From an uncultured Thermoanaerobaculum sp. (GTDB lineage: Bacteria > Acidobacteriota > Thermoanaerobaculia > Thermoanaerobaculales > Thermoanaerobaculaceae), in assembly GCA_937934115.1 (NCBI GenBank), contig CALHAH010000030.1, forward strand, positions 1-64,000: a stretch of 64,000 nt of DNA, in the 5' to 3' direction. The notes beneath the pieces are model-generated. The model was not told where the DNA came from and ran no database searches. It worked only from the letters and a program-made list of their open reading frames with translations. Below are positions 7,395 to 16,837 of this stretch, in pieces (position 1 is the stretch's first letter; each line of letters starts with the position of its first letter). Position numbers and translations under genes: made by a program.

Positions 7395-9889
7395 AGGCAT
7401 CCGCGGGTCTGGCGGTTTTCTGTGCACGGGTGGGTGTACGCGCCCCGAAAACCGTTTTGGCCGCAGCCCTGGCCACGGTAGCCCTGGGGGTGGCCCTAGG
7501 CACCCGCATCCACTTCGACAGCGATGTTCTCAATATGCTGCCAAAAAAAGACCCACTGGTGGCGGAGTTTCAAAGGGTTCTTACGGAGTTTGGGGCCGCC
7601 GATACGTTGCTGGTGGTGGTGCGCATCCCGAAACCCGAGAATTTGGAGCTGGCTTTTGCTTTAGCTGACGTTTTAGAGGAGCAGCTCAAAGAAAGCCCTT
7701 ACCTCGCAAGCGTAGACGCGCGCTTGCAAGACCCGTTACGCCTTGCCGATGCGGTTTTGGCTCACGCTCTTTTCTTTTTGGACGAGGAGGGGAAAAGGGA
7801 GCTTGCCGCCCGCCTTACACCCCAGGGATTAGCTGCCCGCGCCAAGGAAATCCGCCAAGCTTTGGACACCCCGCAGGCCGTGGTGACCAAGGAGCTTCTC
7901 ACCCGGGACCTCCTGGGGGTTCTTCCGCTCCTCCTGCGTCATTTGGGGAGCTCGCCGGAGTCCTTAAGCGTAGACACCTCGTCCGGGTACTACCTGGCAA
8001 GCGACCACTCGCTTTTGGTGATCCTCGCTCACCCCACCGCCCCCTCTCAGGACATCGCCTTCAACGAAAAGCTTTTTGCGGACCTCAAAACAAGGGTGAC
8101 CGCTGCCCGTGCGCGGGTGGCGCAAGAATGGGAACTGGATGAAGCGCAGGTGCCGGTTGTGGAGTTTGGCGGCGGACATCGCATTGCGCTGGAGGACGCC
8201 TGGCTCATCCGCAACGATGCCATTTTCAACTCGCTCACGTCGTTTCTCGGTGTAAGCCTGGTTTTGTTCTTGGCTTTCCGCCGCTGGCAAGGGGTAACCG
8301 TGGTTTCGGCACCGCTTGTGGCCGGGCTGGCACTCACTTTTGCCTTTGCGGGGCTTACCAAGCCTGTCCTCTCCTCCGCCGCCGCTGGGTTTTCTGCGCT
8401 TTTGATTGGCTTGGGCATTGACTTTTCCATCGTGCTTTACGCCCGCTACTGCGAGGCCCGGGCCCAGGGCTTGGACCTCCCCGCAGCGTGGGAGGCCAGT
8501 GCGCGTGAAGCCGGACCAGCGATTTTTCTCGGCGCCATTACCACGTGGGCCACCTTTTACGCGTTTTTGGTCACGCGCTTTGCAGGCCTTAAAGAATTGG
8601 GGCTTCTCACGGGCACCGGCATTTTTTTTCTGGCTTTTTCGGCGCTTTTTCTGGTGCCCGCCCTCACCCGTTGGCGCCATCGCCCGCAGCCCGTCCCTCC
8701 CCCCGTTTCCTGGCTGCCCATGGAAAGGTTCTTGACCTGGGCAAAAAGCCACAGGCCATGGGTTTTAGGGGGCACGCTGGTGGTTCTTGTGATGTCTTCC
8801 TTTTCCGCCCTGCACCTGCAGTTTGACGATGATGTACGGCATTTGCGTTCCCCTTCCAACCGCGGGGTGGCGGTGCAAGAGGAGGTTGCGGCCGCCTTCG
8901 GACAAGGTTTTAACGCCATGGTGGTGCGCTTGCAGGCGAAAGACGAGTTCCTGCTCCTGCAAAAGACCCAAGAGCTGGTGGCAAAGCTCAAGCAGCTGCA
9001 AAAGCAAGGGGTGGTAGCGCGGGTGGAGTCGGTGGCCACCTGGGTTCCCCCTTTGGCTTCCCAAGAGGAAACCCTAACTTGGTTGGCACAAAAGGGGTGG
9101 AACCCAGAAGCCGTGCTGACTATCCTCCGCGAGGCCCTGGACCGGGAAGGGCTGGTGGCGGAAGCTTTTGCTCCGGGTTTGCAGCTCACACGCCAGATGC
9201 TGTCCCCGCAAGCACCGGTGAGCTACGAGCTTTGGCGGGGGACGCCCCTGGAAAGCCTCATCCAGCGCTCCCTCTACCACGGCGACGGCTTCGTGAGCAC
9301 GGCCGTCACGGTATACGCTCCGGCCGGACAATGGCGAAGAGAAGCCCCCCCTGAGCTCGTCCGCGTGGTACGAGACACCCCCGAGGCTTCCTTGGTGGGC
9401 GTCAACGTGCTGGCGCAACACCTGCGGAAGGTGGTGCGGCAAGATGCCCTTTGGGCGGCGGGCTTGGGCCTTGTGGCCGTGGTAGCCCTGCTTTTTAGCC
9501 AGCTTAGAAGGTGGAACGACGCTTTCCTTTGCCTACTACCGGTGGCCGTCGGACTTTTGGCTGCCTTTGGCCTTGCCTCCTTCCTGGGGCTTGCCCTCAA
9601 CCCCCTGAACGTGTTCGTGACCACCATGGTCCTGGGCATCGGCTCCGATTACGGGATCCATCTGGTGCACCGGTTGCGAACCGATCCCCTGGGCACAGGG
9701 GGCACCGCGCGCGCGGTGGTGCTGGCGGCGCTTACCACCATTGTGGGCTTCGGCTCGCTCATCACCAGCCACTACCCGGGGTTGCGGAGCGTGGGTTGGA
9801 TGACGGTTTTCGGCGTTTCCCTCACCTGCTTGGCGGCTATTTTGCTCCTTCCGCTGTTCCGGAGTACCCATGAAACTGAAAAGAGCTAA
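7391..9889 (+). CDS. MMPL/RND-family transporter (HpnN-like)
   Basis: 832 aa from GTG. Two homologous halves are visible. Each starts with one membrane helix and a large extracytoplasmic domain, then a bundle of helices containing a sterol-sensing-like motif: GLGIDFSIVLYARY near residue 340 and GIGSDYGIHLVHR near 750. EFQRVLTEFGAADTLLVVV and AFGQGFNAMVVRL are the matching domain starts of each half. Relatives (HpnN, MmpL) export hopanoids or lipids using the proton gradient. Placement directly after pgsA supports a membrane-lipid role; the substrate is not determined. Confidence 0.88.
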   Translation: MKASAGLAVFCARVGVRAPKTVLAAALATVALGVALGTRIHFDSDVLNMLPKKDPLVAEFQRVLTEFGAADTLLVVVRIPKPENLELAFALADVLEEQLKESPYLASVDARLQDPLRLADAVLAHALFFLDEEGKRELAARLTPQGLAARAKEIRQALDTPQAVVTKELLTRDLLGVLPLLLRHLGSSPESLSVDTSSGYYLASDHSLLVILAHPTAPSQDIAFNEKLFADLKTRVTAARARVAQEWELDEAQVPVVEFGGGHRIALEDAWLIRNDAIFNSLTSFLGVSLVLFLAFRRWQGVTVVSAPLVAGLALTFAFAGLTKPVLSSAAAGFSALLIGLGIDFSIVLYARYCEARAQGLDLPAAWEASAREAGPAIFLGAITTWATFYAFLVTRFAGLKELGLLTGTGIFFLAFSALFLVPALTRWRHRPQPVPPPVSWLPMERFLTWAKSHRPWVLGGTLVVLVMSSFSALHLQFDDDVRHLRSPSNRGVAVQEEVAAAFGQGFNAMVVRLQAKDEFLLLQKTQELVAKLKQLQKQGVVARVESVATWVPPLASQEETLTWLAQKGWNPEAVLTILREALDREGLVAEAFAPGLQLTRQMLSPQAPVSYELWRGTPLESLIQRSLYHGDGFVSTAVTVYAPAGQWRREAPPELVRVVRDTPEASLVGVNVLAQHLRKVVRQDALWAAGLGLVAVVALLFSQLRRWNDAFLCLLPVAVGLLAAFGLASFLGLALNPLNVFVTTMVLGIGSDYGIHLVHRLRTDPLGTGGTARAVVLAALTTIVGFGSLITSHYPGLRSVGWMTVFGVSLTCLAAILLLPLFRSTHETEKS

Positions 9890-11216
9890 CCCCGCACAAG
9901 TGATGGCTGCATCTTTTGCCATCACCATCCTGGTGGGAAGCTTCTTGCTTTCGCAACGTTGGGCAGCTGTGCCCGGCAAAAAGCTTGGTTTTGTGGAAGC
10001 TCTGTTTACGGCCACATCGGCAACCTGCGTGACCGGCCTTTCGGTTCGACCCCCGGGGGACTTTACGGTGGCTGGCCAGGTGGTCATCCTGCTGCTCATA
10101 CAAATAGGCGGCCTTGGGATCATGACCTTCGGGCTCTTCTTTGCCCTGCTTTTGGGGGGGAGGCTCTCGCTTTTTGGCCGGCAAATGGTGATGTCCTCCT
10201 TTTCTTCCGCGCCTTGGGAGGACTTTTGGCCGCTACTGCGTACGGTGGTGGGAGCCACCACGGTAGTGGAATCCGTGGGAGGAGTTTTGCTTGCCGCTGC
10301 TTTTTGGCCGGAAAAGGGGCTTGCCGCCCTTCCGTGGGGTTTTTTTCACGCGGTGAGTGCTTTTTGTAACGCGGGCTTCGGGTTGCACCCCGATTCCCTC
10401 ATCCCCTGGCGCGGCAACGCCCTGGTGAACCTCACGGTGGGGCTGCTCATCATCTTTGGCGGCGTGGGCTTTTTCCCGGTGGCCGAGGTTTTTGAACGGT
10501 GGCGATCGGAAAAGCGGCGTCCAATTTCGCTGCACAGCCGTTTGGTTTTGACCATGACAGGAGCTTTGCTGCTTGTAGGCTGGGTGGGTTTTGCGCTGTT
10601 GGAGTGGGAAAACGCCTTGGCGCCGCTGCCCTGGAAGGAAAAGCTATGGGCCTGCTGGCTTTCTGGGATTACCCCCCGCACCGCGGGCTTTTCTAACCTC
10701 GACTACGGCAGCCTCACCCCCGCCACCTTGGTTTTTACCATGGGCCTCATGTTCATTGGTGCAAGCCCCGGGTCTACCGGCGGCGGCATCAAAACCACCA
10801 CCGCAGCGGTACTTGTGGCCTTGGTTGCGGCGCGAGTTCGCTCCCACCGTAAGGTTACAGCCATGGGGCGCCGTTTTTCAGCGGATACCCTGGGGGCAGC
10901 CATGACCCTCACGCTGGTGGCAGCCTCGGCGGTGGTGGCGGCGTTCATAGCCGTGAGCCTCACGGAGCACGGAAACTCGGGCGGTTTGGCTTCGCAGTCA
11001 CTATTCTTACGGGAGGCCTTCGAAGTGGTTTCCGCCTTTGGCACCGTCGGCCTTTCCACCGGCGTTACCCCCAGCATGCAACCCGGCAGCTGGCTGGTTT
11101 TGGTTGCCATGATGTACGTGGGCCGTGTGGGACCGCTCACGCTTTCGGTGGCCCTCCTGGGTCGCACGCCCCAGCCGGAGCCCGAGCTGGCCGAAGAGTC
11201 GGTGATGGTAGGATAG
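9870..11216 (+). CDS. TrkH/KtrB-family potassium uptake protein
   Basis: 448 aa. Four pore repeats are recognisable: ATSATCVTGLSV near residue 52, SAFCNAGFGLHPDSL near 165, TPRTAGFSNLD near 270 and SAFGTVGLSTG near 392. These are the selectivity-filter segments of the Trk/Ktr/HKT superfamily. It overlaps the MMPL gene end by 20 bases. The usual cytoplasmic gating partner (TrkA/KtrA, RCK domain) is not adjacent and not found in this window, so it must be elsewhere or the channel works without it. Confidence 0.92.
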   Translation: MKLKRANPAQVMAASFAITILVGSFLLSQRWAAVPGKKLGFVEALFTATSATCVTGLSVRPPGDFTVAGQVVILLLIQIGGLGIMTFGLFFALLLGGRLSLFGRQMVMSSFSSAPWEDFWPLLRTVVGATTVVESVGGVLLAAAFWPEKGLAALPWGFFHAVSAFCNAGFGLHPDSLIPWRGNALVNLTVGLLIIFGGVGFFPVAEVFERWRSEKRRPISLHSRLVLTMTGALLLVGWVGFALLEWENALAPLPWKEKLWACWLSGITPRTAGFSNLDYGSLTPATLVFTMGLMFIGASPGSTGGGIKTTTAAVLVALVAARVRSHRKVTAMGRRFSADTLGAAMTLTLVAASAVVAAFIAVSLTEHGNSGGLASQSLFLREAFEVVSAFGTVGLSTGVTPSMQPGSWLVLVAMMYVGRVGPLTLSVALLGRTPQPEPELAEESVMVG

Positions 11217-13601
11217 GTGACACCCATGGCACCGGAACTGGCACCTGAACAGTTGCGCTTTTTCTGCCCTGATGCGTGGATACCTGGGGAATCATCCCAG
11301 GACGTCCCCAAGGCGGCTGGGATTGTGGGGCAAGAACGGGGAGTACGGGCGCTGGAGTTTGGCCTGGGCATTGACTCTCCAGGTTTCAACGTGTTCGTCA
11401 CGGGCCTGGTGGGCACGGGGAAGATGACCGCCGTGGAGCTGCACCTGCGGCGGATTTCCCAACAGGGTCCGGTGCCCGACGATTTAGCGTACGTTTTTAA
11501 CTTCCAAGCCCCTGAACGCCCGCAGCTTTTGCGCTTGCGGGCAGGGGCTGGCAGCGTGCTGCGCGAACGCATGGCGGCCTTTGTCCGCGACCTGGGAAGC
11601 TGGCTTCCCGCCCTTCTCACCAGCCCCGAAGTGCAAACGCTCGTGGAGGAACGCATCGAGGACCTGCAGCAAAAACAAGCCCAGCTTTTGCGAGATTTTG
11701 AAGCGGAAGTGCTAAGGGCGGGGTTCACGCTGGTACAAGTCCAGGTGGGCACCGTCACCCACCCGGAAATTTTGGCCGTGGTGGAAGGCAGACCCGTTTC
11801 CATGGAAAAATTGCTGCGCCTCACCAGCGAGGGCAAGTTCCCAGAAAGCGAGCTGCAACGCCTCAGCGAGGCGCACGGACGTCTTACCGCCCAGCTGCAA
11901 CAGGTGGTGACGCAAATTTTGGCCGTCAACGCCGAAATCCAGGAAAAGGCCGCGGAGCTGCGAAGGGCCATCGTGCAGCCGCGCCTCCAGCAGGGCCTGG
12001 CCGCCATCGCCAAGGCCGTGGGCGACGAGCGGGTGGAGGCTTTTCTGCAACAGGCCGGCGAGGATCTCCTCGCCAACCTCCAGGCCTTCGTGGAGGGGGA
12101 ACCCTCGGAAGAAACGCTGGTGCGCTACGCGGTGAACCTGGTGGTGGACAACAGCCAAACTCAAGGCCGCCCAGTGGTGGTGGAAACCGATCCCTCGGTG
12201 GCCAACCTCTTGGGCACCGTGGAAGCCCGCCTCATGGACGGCGCGCACGCCACCTCCGATCACACCCGCATCCGCGCCGGATCCCTGGCCCGCGCTAACG
12301 GGGGGTTTTTGGTCTTGAACGCCTTGGATGTGCTTTCCGAGGTGGGGGCTTGGCCGGTTTTGAAGCGGGCCTTGCGGCACCAACAGGTGGTCATTCGCCC
12401 CCGGGAAACCCTTTTCGCGCTTTCTGGCCAAACCCTGCAACCGGCGCCCATTGATTTGCGGGTAAAGGTGGTGATGCTGGGGGATCGCGCACTTTTCGAT
12501 GCCCTCTACGAGGTGGATGAGGAGTTTGGCAAGATTTTCAAGGTTTTAGCGGACTTCGACCGGGACGTCCCCTTGGGCCAAAGGGAGGTACACGACTTTC
12601 TCAGTGTCATGGCCAAGATCGTGGAGGAGGAAAAGCTCCCAGCGTTGGATCGGGAAGGCATGAAAGCCCTGGTGGAGGAAGGGGTGCGCCTGGGCGGACC
12701 CCGACGGCGGCTCACCGCCCGGTTTTCCGATGTGGCTGATATCCTGCGGGAAGCGGGCTTTACGGCCAAAAAAGAGGGCGCTCACGTGGTGAGCGCCCAG
12801 CACATTGCCGCTGCGCGCGCCGCTCAGCGAGCCCGCTTTTCGCTTCCTGAAGAGAAGCTCTTGCAGTTCATGGTGGATCACCTCCTGGTGGTGCAAACCG
12901 AGGGTCAAGTGGTGGGGCAGGTAAACGCTTTGGCCATTTACGATTTGGGGTACTTCGCCTTTGGTTTGCCGGGGCGGGTGACCGCCAGGGTTTCCTTGGG
13001 AACTGAAGGTGTGGTGAACATCGAGCGGAAAGCCCGGCTTTCCGGTCGCACCCACGACAAGGGCGTGCTCATCCTCACCGGTTTTTTGCGTGGGACCTTT
13101 GCGCTGGATGTACCCCTTTCCATGCACGCCTCCCTTGCCTTCGAGCAAACTTACGGCGGCGTGGAAGGGGACAGCGCTTCCTCTGCGGAGGTTTACGCCA
13201 TCCTCTCGGCGCTCTCGGGTCTGCCCCTGCGACAGGACCTAGCTGTCACTGGCTCCGTGGACCAGCACGGCAACGTGCAAGCCATCGGTGGCGTCAACCA
13301 AAAAATTGAAGGCTTCTTTGCCCTGTGCCAGGCGCGGGGGCTTTCCGGAACCCAGGGGGTCATCGTCCCGCAAGCCAATGTCCCGGACCTGCACCTCTCC
13401 CCGGAAGTGGTGGAAGCGGTGCGCGCCCGCCGCTTTCACGTGTACGCGGTATCCCACGTGAGCGAGGGTTTGGAGCTGCTCACCGGCGTACCCGCAGGAC
13501 GGCAAGACGAAACCGGACGCTACCCCGAAGGTACGGTCTTCGGCCTTTGCCAAAAGCGTTTGGAAGAAATGGCTGCAACTTTGCGCCGCTTTCGCCCTTA
13601 G
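11217..13601 (+). CDS. Lon-like ATP-dependent protease (non-classical AAA-Lon)
   Basis: 794 aa from GTG directly after the trkH stop; an ATG 9 bases later would also fit. The ATPase P-loop is FVTGLVGTGKMTA near residue 60, followed by a long inserted helical region (about 130-290) rich in Gln/Glu/Ala. The C-terminal Lon protease domain has the Ser-Lys dyad in EGDSASSAEVYAIL (near 655) and GGVNQKIEGFF (near 700). It lacks the classical Lon N-domain and matches the group of Lon-like proteases found near membrane or stress genes. Substrates unknown. Confidence 0.9.
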   Translation: MTPMAPELAPEQLRFFCPDAWIPGESSQDVPKAAGIVGQERGVRALEFGLGIDSPGFNVFVTGLVGTGKMTAVELHLRRISQQGPVPDDLAYVFNFQAPERPQLLRLRAGAGSVLRERMAAFVRDLGSWLPALLTSPEVQTLVEERIEDLQQKQAQLLRDFEAEVLRAGFTLVQVQVGTVTHPEILAVVEGRPVSMEKLLRLTSEGKFPESELQRLSEAHGRLTAQLQQVVTQILAVNAEIQEKAAELRRAIVQPRLQQGLAAIAKAVGDERVEAFLQQAGEDLLANLQAFVEGEPSEETLVRYAVNLVVDNSQTQGRPVVVETDPSVANLLGTVEARLMDGAHATSDHTRIRAGSLARANGGFLVLNALDVLSEVGAWPVLKRALRHQQVVIRPRETLFALSGQTLQPAPIDLRVKVVMLGDRALFDALYEVDEEFGKIFKVLADFDRDVPLGQREVHDFLSVMAKIVEEEKLPALDREGMKALVEEGVRLGGPRRRLTARFSDVADILREAGFTAKKEGAHVVSAQHIAAARAAQRARFSLPEEKLLQFMVDHLLVVQTEGQVVGQVNALAIYDLGYFAFGLPGRVTARVSLGTEGVVNIERKARLSGRTHDKGVLILTGFLRGTFALDVPLSMHASLAFEQTYGGVEGDSASSAEVYAILSALSGLPLRQDLAVTGSVDQHGNVQAIGGVNQKIEGFFALCQARGLSGTQGVIVPQANVPDLHLSPEVVEAVRARRFHVYAVSHVSEGLELLTGVPAGRQDETGRYPEGTVFGLCQKRLEEMAATLRRFRP

Positions 13602-13697
13602 CCATACCCGCACCGTGAGCAGTGGCGAAAGGCTTGATCACAGGCCCAGGCCGGAAAGGGGAGAGGATGTGACCACTTTCTTTTTTCCTTTGCAACC

Positions 13698-13726
13698 TTG
13701 CTCCCAAGCCCTTTCCGGCCTACACT
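13698..13726 (+). promoter_or_regulatory. Promoter of the TPR protein gene
   Basis: TTGCTC (13698-13703), 17-bp spacer, TACACT (13721-13726). Transcription would begin near 13733, exactly at a GGGGGG-AGT-CCCCCC stem-loop (13732-13746) that abuts the ribosome site GGGGAGG. Confidence 0.55.
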
Positions 13727-13758
13727 GTGACGGGGGGAGTCCCCCCGGGGAGGTAACA

Positions 13759-14670
13759 ATGGCAAAGCGCCTTTTGCTTGTGGGGTTGGTTTTGCTTTGG
13801 CCTGTGCTCTTGTTCGCGCAAGCGCAAGGGCACGTGAAGGGCGTGGTTACCGACGTAAAGGGAAACCCCATTGCCGGCGCCAAGATCGTCATTACGTGCC
13901 CGGCAGTGGGTACGTTCCGCAAGGAACTCACCACCGACAACAAAGGAAGGTACTCTCTGGTCATCGTGGACGCTACCAAAGAGTACTTGTTCCACGTGGA
14001 AGCGCCAGGCTACCAAGCCATTGAGCAGCTGAACAAGCCCCTAATTGGCGGACAAACCCTCGAACTCAACTTCACGCTGAAAAGCCTGCAAGAGGTGGCA
14101 GTAGAAGCGGAGGAGCCAGGCCTTCGCGAGTTGCGGGAAGGTCGAGATCTATGGGAAGCGGGAAAGAAGGCGGAAGCACGGGCCAAGTTTGCCGAGGCGG
14201 TGGCCAAAAAACCTGATTTGTACTTAGCCTGGCTAGCCTTGGGTGATGCGGATCTGGAGGCGGGTAAAGCAGCGGAGGCGCTGGCGGCCGCGGAAAAGTG
14301 TCTAACGGCTAAAGCCAACTTTGCCCCGTGCTTGGCGCTGGCAGCCAACGCCGCCCTGGCCAAGGGGAATAAGCCGCTTTACGAGCAGTACATGGCCGCG
14401 TACAAGAAAGCCAACCCCACCGATCCAGCGGTGCTGTTTTCGGAAGCGGCGGAGTTCATTAACAAAGGCGAAGATGACAAGGCCAAGCCGCTTTTGGAGC
14501 AAGCTTTGGTTGTCAACCCTGACTACCCCCCGGCCTTGTTTGAGCTGGGCATGCTTTACGTGCGAGCCGGCGATAACGCCAAAGCCAAAGAGCTTTTAAC
14601 GCACCTTTTGCAGGTAGCCCCGGATTACAAGGACGCCGGCGTCGCCAAGGAAATGCTTAAGTACCTCTAA
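13759..14670 (+). CDS. Exported TPR protein with carboxypeptidase-regulatory-like domain
   Basis: 303 aa. Start set at the ATG after GGGGAGGTAACA rather than the track's upstream start, because MAKRLLLVGLVLLWPVLLFA is a clean signal peptide. Residues about 28-110 form a beta-sandwich domain (GHVKGVVTDVKGNPIAGAKI, DNKGRYSLVIVD) of the CarboxypepD_reg type. Residues about 125-300 hold TPR repeats (ARAKFAEAVAKKPDLYLAWLAL; AKPLLEQALVVNPDYPPALFELG). Likely a periplasmic or surface scaffold. Its TAA overlaps the convergent panD stop codon. Confidence 0.82.
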   Translation: MAKRLLLVGLVLLWPVLLFAQAQGHVKGVVTDVKGNPIAGAKIVITCPAVGTFRKELTTDNKGRYSLVIVDATKEYLFHVEAPGYQAIEQLNKPLIGGQTLELNFTLKSLQEVAVEAEEPGLRELREGRDLWEAGKKAEARAKFAEAVAKKPDLYLAWLALGDADLEAGKAAEALAAAEKCLTAKANFAPCLALAANAALAKGNKPLYEQYMAAYKKANPTDPAVLFSEAAEFINKGEDDKAKPLLEQALVVNPDYPPALFELGMLYVRAGDNAKAKELLTHLLQVAPDYKDAGVAKEMLKYL

Positions 14671-15053
14671 GCCGGCTCGTCAAAGGGGGTCTTGAGCAAC
14701 ACATCACCCACGCGGTTGCCCTCCGCCACCAGCACCACCCGGGCGCGGTGATGGGGGAGCTCTTCGCGGTCCAAAAAACAGTAAACGCAGATGATCACCA
14801 AATCGCCCACGTGGGCGAGGTGGGCAGCGGCGCCGTTGATGCCAATCTCACCGCTTCCCGGCTTGCCGGGGAGGCAGTAGGTGGCAAAGCGCGTGCCGCG
14901 GGTGATGTTGTACACCTCCACCTGTTCCAGGGGCAGCATGTCCGCGGCAGCCAAAAGTTCCGCATCCACGGTAATGGACCCCACGTAGTGGAGCTCCGAA
15001 CGGGTCACCCGCGCCCGGTGAATTTTGGCGCGCAAGAAAGGCCGCAACATCAT
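14667..15053 (-). CDS. panD: Aspartate 1-decarboxylase
   Basis: 128 aa, a normal length. The self-cleavage site YVGSITVD (Gly-Ser near residues 24-25) will generate the pyruvoyl cofactor. YNITRGTRFATYCLPG and NGAAAHLAHVGDLVIICVY are family signatures. It makes beta-alanine for pantothenate. The ATG overlaps the panC stop, so it is translationally coupled; panB-panC-panD are consecutive. Confidence 0.96.
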   Translation of the reverse strand: MMLRPFLRAKIHRARVTRSELHYVGSITVDAELLAAADMLPLEQVEVYNITRGTRFATYCLPGKPGSGEIGINGAAAHLAHVGDLVIICVYCFLDREELPHHRARVVLVAEGNRVGDVLLKTPFDEPA

Positions 15054-15901
15054 TGAGGCACCTCCACCAAAAGGTTGTCAATGAGGCGGGTGTTGCCCAC
15101 ATAGGCTGCTATGGCCAAAAGCACGCCACCGGCCACCCGCTCCACTGGGGCAAGGGTTTCCGGGTCCACCGCCGCCACGTACTGCGGACGAACCCCGGGG
15201 TACCGCCGAAGCGTGGCAAGCATGAGCTTTTCCAGCTCTGACCCGCGACGCTCACCACTGGCAACGGCAGCTTTCGCCGCCGCCAGGGCTTGCCACAAGG
15301 CCACGGCTTGCTGCCTTTCGCTTTCCGCAAGGTAAGAGTTACGGGAAGACATGGCCAAGCCATCGGCTTCCCGCACCGTGGGCACCACCTCAATGCGCAC
15401 GGGAACGTTTAGGTCTTCCACCAGGCGGCGGATGATCACCGCCTGCTGAAAGTCCTTGGCACCAAAAAGCGCCACCTCCGGCTGCACAATGTTGAAGAGC
15501 TTGGCCACCACCAAGGCCACACCGGAAAAATGCCCAGGACGATGGGCCCCGCACAGGTGCGGGGCAAGGCGCGGCAAGGTCACCTGCACCTCCGGAGGAC
15601 GCGGGTACATTTCCTTCACCGAGGGGGCAAAAACCAAAGCGGCACCCTCTTTGGTCAAAAGCGCCACGTCTTGATCCAAGTGGCGGGGGTAGCGCTCGAA
15701 ATCCTCCCCCGGGCCAAACTGGGTGGGGTTCACAAAAACCGAAGCCCATACCTCGTCCGCCAATTCCCGTCCTCTCCGCACAAGGGAGAGATGACCCTCG
15801 TGGAGCGCCCCCATGGTGGGGACAAAAGCAACGGTTTTCCCCTGGCGCCAGAGTTCCTGACGGCGAGCCCTTACCCCGGCAATGGTGGTCACCACTAGCA
15901 T
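15050..15901 (-). CDS. panC: Pantothenate synthetase
   Basis: 283 aa from the ATG at 15901, supported by AAGGGGAGGTG upstream; the track start at 15997 lies inside panB. FVPTMGALHEGHLSLVRRG holds the first ATP-binding HxGH signature, FVNPTQFGPGEDFERYPR and GAKDFQQAVIIRRLV follow, and MSSRNSYL is the KMSKS-like segment. It ligates pantoate and beta-alanine with ATP. Two bases separate it from panB. Confidence 0.96.
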   Translation of the reverse strand: MLVVTTIAGVRARRQELWRQGKTVAFVPTMGALHEGHLSLVRRGRELADEVWASVFVNPTQFGPGEDFERYPRHLDQDVALLTKEGAALVFAPSVKEMYPRPPEVQVTLPRLAPHLCGAHRPGHFSGVALVVAKLFNIVQPEVALFGAKDFQQAVIIRRLVEDLNVPVRIEVVPTVREADGLAMSSRNSYLAESERQQAVALWQALAAAKAAVASGERRGSELEKLMLATLRRYPGVRPQYVAAVDPETLAPVERVAGGVLLAIAAYVGNTRLIDNLLVEVPQ

Positions 15902-15902
15902 C

Positions 15903-16736
15903 TCACACCTCCCCTTGTGCCCATGCGGAAAGCTCCGGCGGGTCCGGATAGCACTCCTCAGGAGCTGGGAAGCTTCCGCTGCGAACATCCCCGGCAAAGG
16001 CCGCCACCGCCTGGCGGATCACCGTATCCAATGACGCGTAGCGGCGTACAAAGCGTGGCACTGGGCCTGGGGAAAGCCCCAGAAGGTCAGCCAGCACCAG
16101 CACCTGTCCGTCGCAGTGAGGCCCCGCACCAATGCCAATGGTAGGAACACCCACCTTGGCGGTAATGACCTTGGCTAGGCTCGGGGGAATGCCCTCTAAA
16201 ACAAGGGCAAAGACCCCGGCTGCCTCGAGCTTTTGCGCCTGTTCCAAAAGTCCACGGGCGGACTCTACGGTCTTTCCCTGCACCCGGTAACCACCCAACA
16301 GGTGCAGGCTTTGGGGGGTCAAGCCCAAATGGCCCATCACCGGAATGCCGCAAGCCACAATGGCTTTGATTGCCGCAATTCGTGGGCCTTCCAGCTTGAC
16401 CGCTTCGGCTCCCCCTTCCCCCACCAGGCGGCAGGCGTTGCGCACCGCTTCTGCCACCGAGACTTGGAAGGAGCCAAAGGGCATGTCACCCACCACCAAG
16501 GCTCGCCGCACACCGGAGACCACAGCGCGGATATGGTGGAGCATTTCCTCCATGGTCACCGCAAGCGTGTTGGGCCGACCCAGAACCGCCATGGCTAGAG
16601 AGTCCCCCACCAACACCACGTCCACGCCCGCCTGGTCCACGAGGCGGCCGCTGGGTTCGTCGGTGGCCGTAACCATCACGATTTTTTCTTTGCCTTTACG
16701 GTTGGCAATGGCCGAGGCCGTGACTTTTTCTTCCAT
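15903..16736 (-). CDS. panB: 3-methyl-2-oxobutanoate hydroxymethyltransferase
   Basis: 277 aa. KPHMT landmarks: VDVVLVGDSLAMAVLG, LVVGDMPFGSFQVS, VMGHLGLTPQSLHLLGGY, catalytic Glu in LVLEGIP and GVPTIGIGAGPHCDGQVLVL. The usual TAYDYPSARL is here TATDEPSGRL; the Asp is kept but the Tyr is replaced. First step to pantoate. GGGAGGGACCG precedes the ATG. About 100 bases separate it from the upstream kinase. Confidence 0.94.
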   Translation of the reverse strand: MEEKVTASAIANRKGKEKIVMVTATDEPSGRLVDQAGVDVVLVGDSLAMAVLGRPNTLAVTMEEMLHHIRAVVSGVRRALVVGDMPFGSFQVSVAEAVRNACRLVGEGGAEAVKLEGPRIAAIKAIVACGIPVMGHLGLTPQSLHLLGGYRVQGKTVESARGLLEQAQKLEAAGVFALVLEGIPPSLAKVITAKVGVPTIGIGAGPHCDGQVLVLADLLGLSPGPVPRFVRRYASLDTVIRQAVAAFAGDVRSGSFPAPEECYPDPPELSAWAQGEV

Positions 16737-16837
16737 CGGTCCCTCCCGGACCGACGGATCCGGTGAGGCAGGTCGCGGTCCGTTGCCGGATCCACGCCGC
16801 CCAAAAAATCAAAGGCAGCGGGTGCTCCCCGTCTCGG

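Noticed and set aside
10703-12076. 457-aa minus-strand ORF opposite trkH and lon
   Set aside because: Ser/Arg/Thr-rich shadow frame; both plus-strand genes have full conserved motifs.
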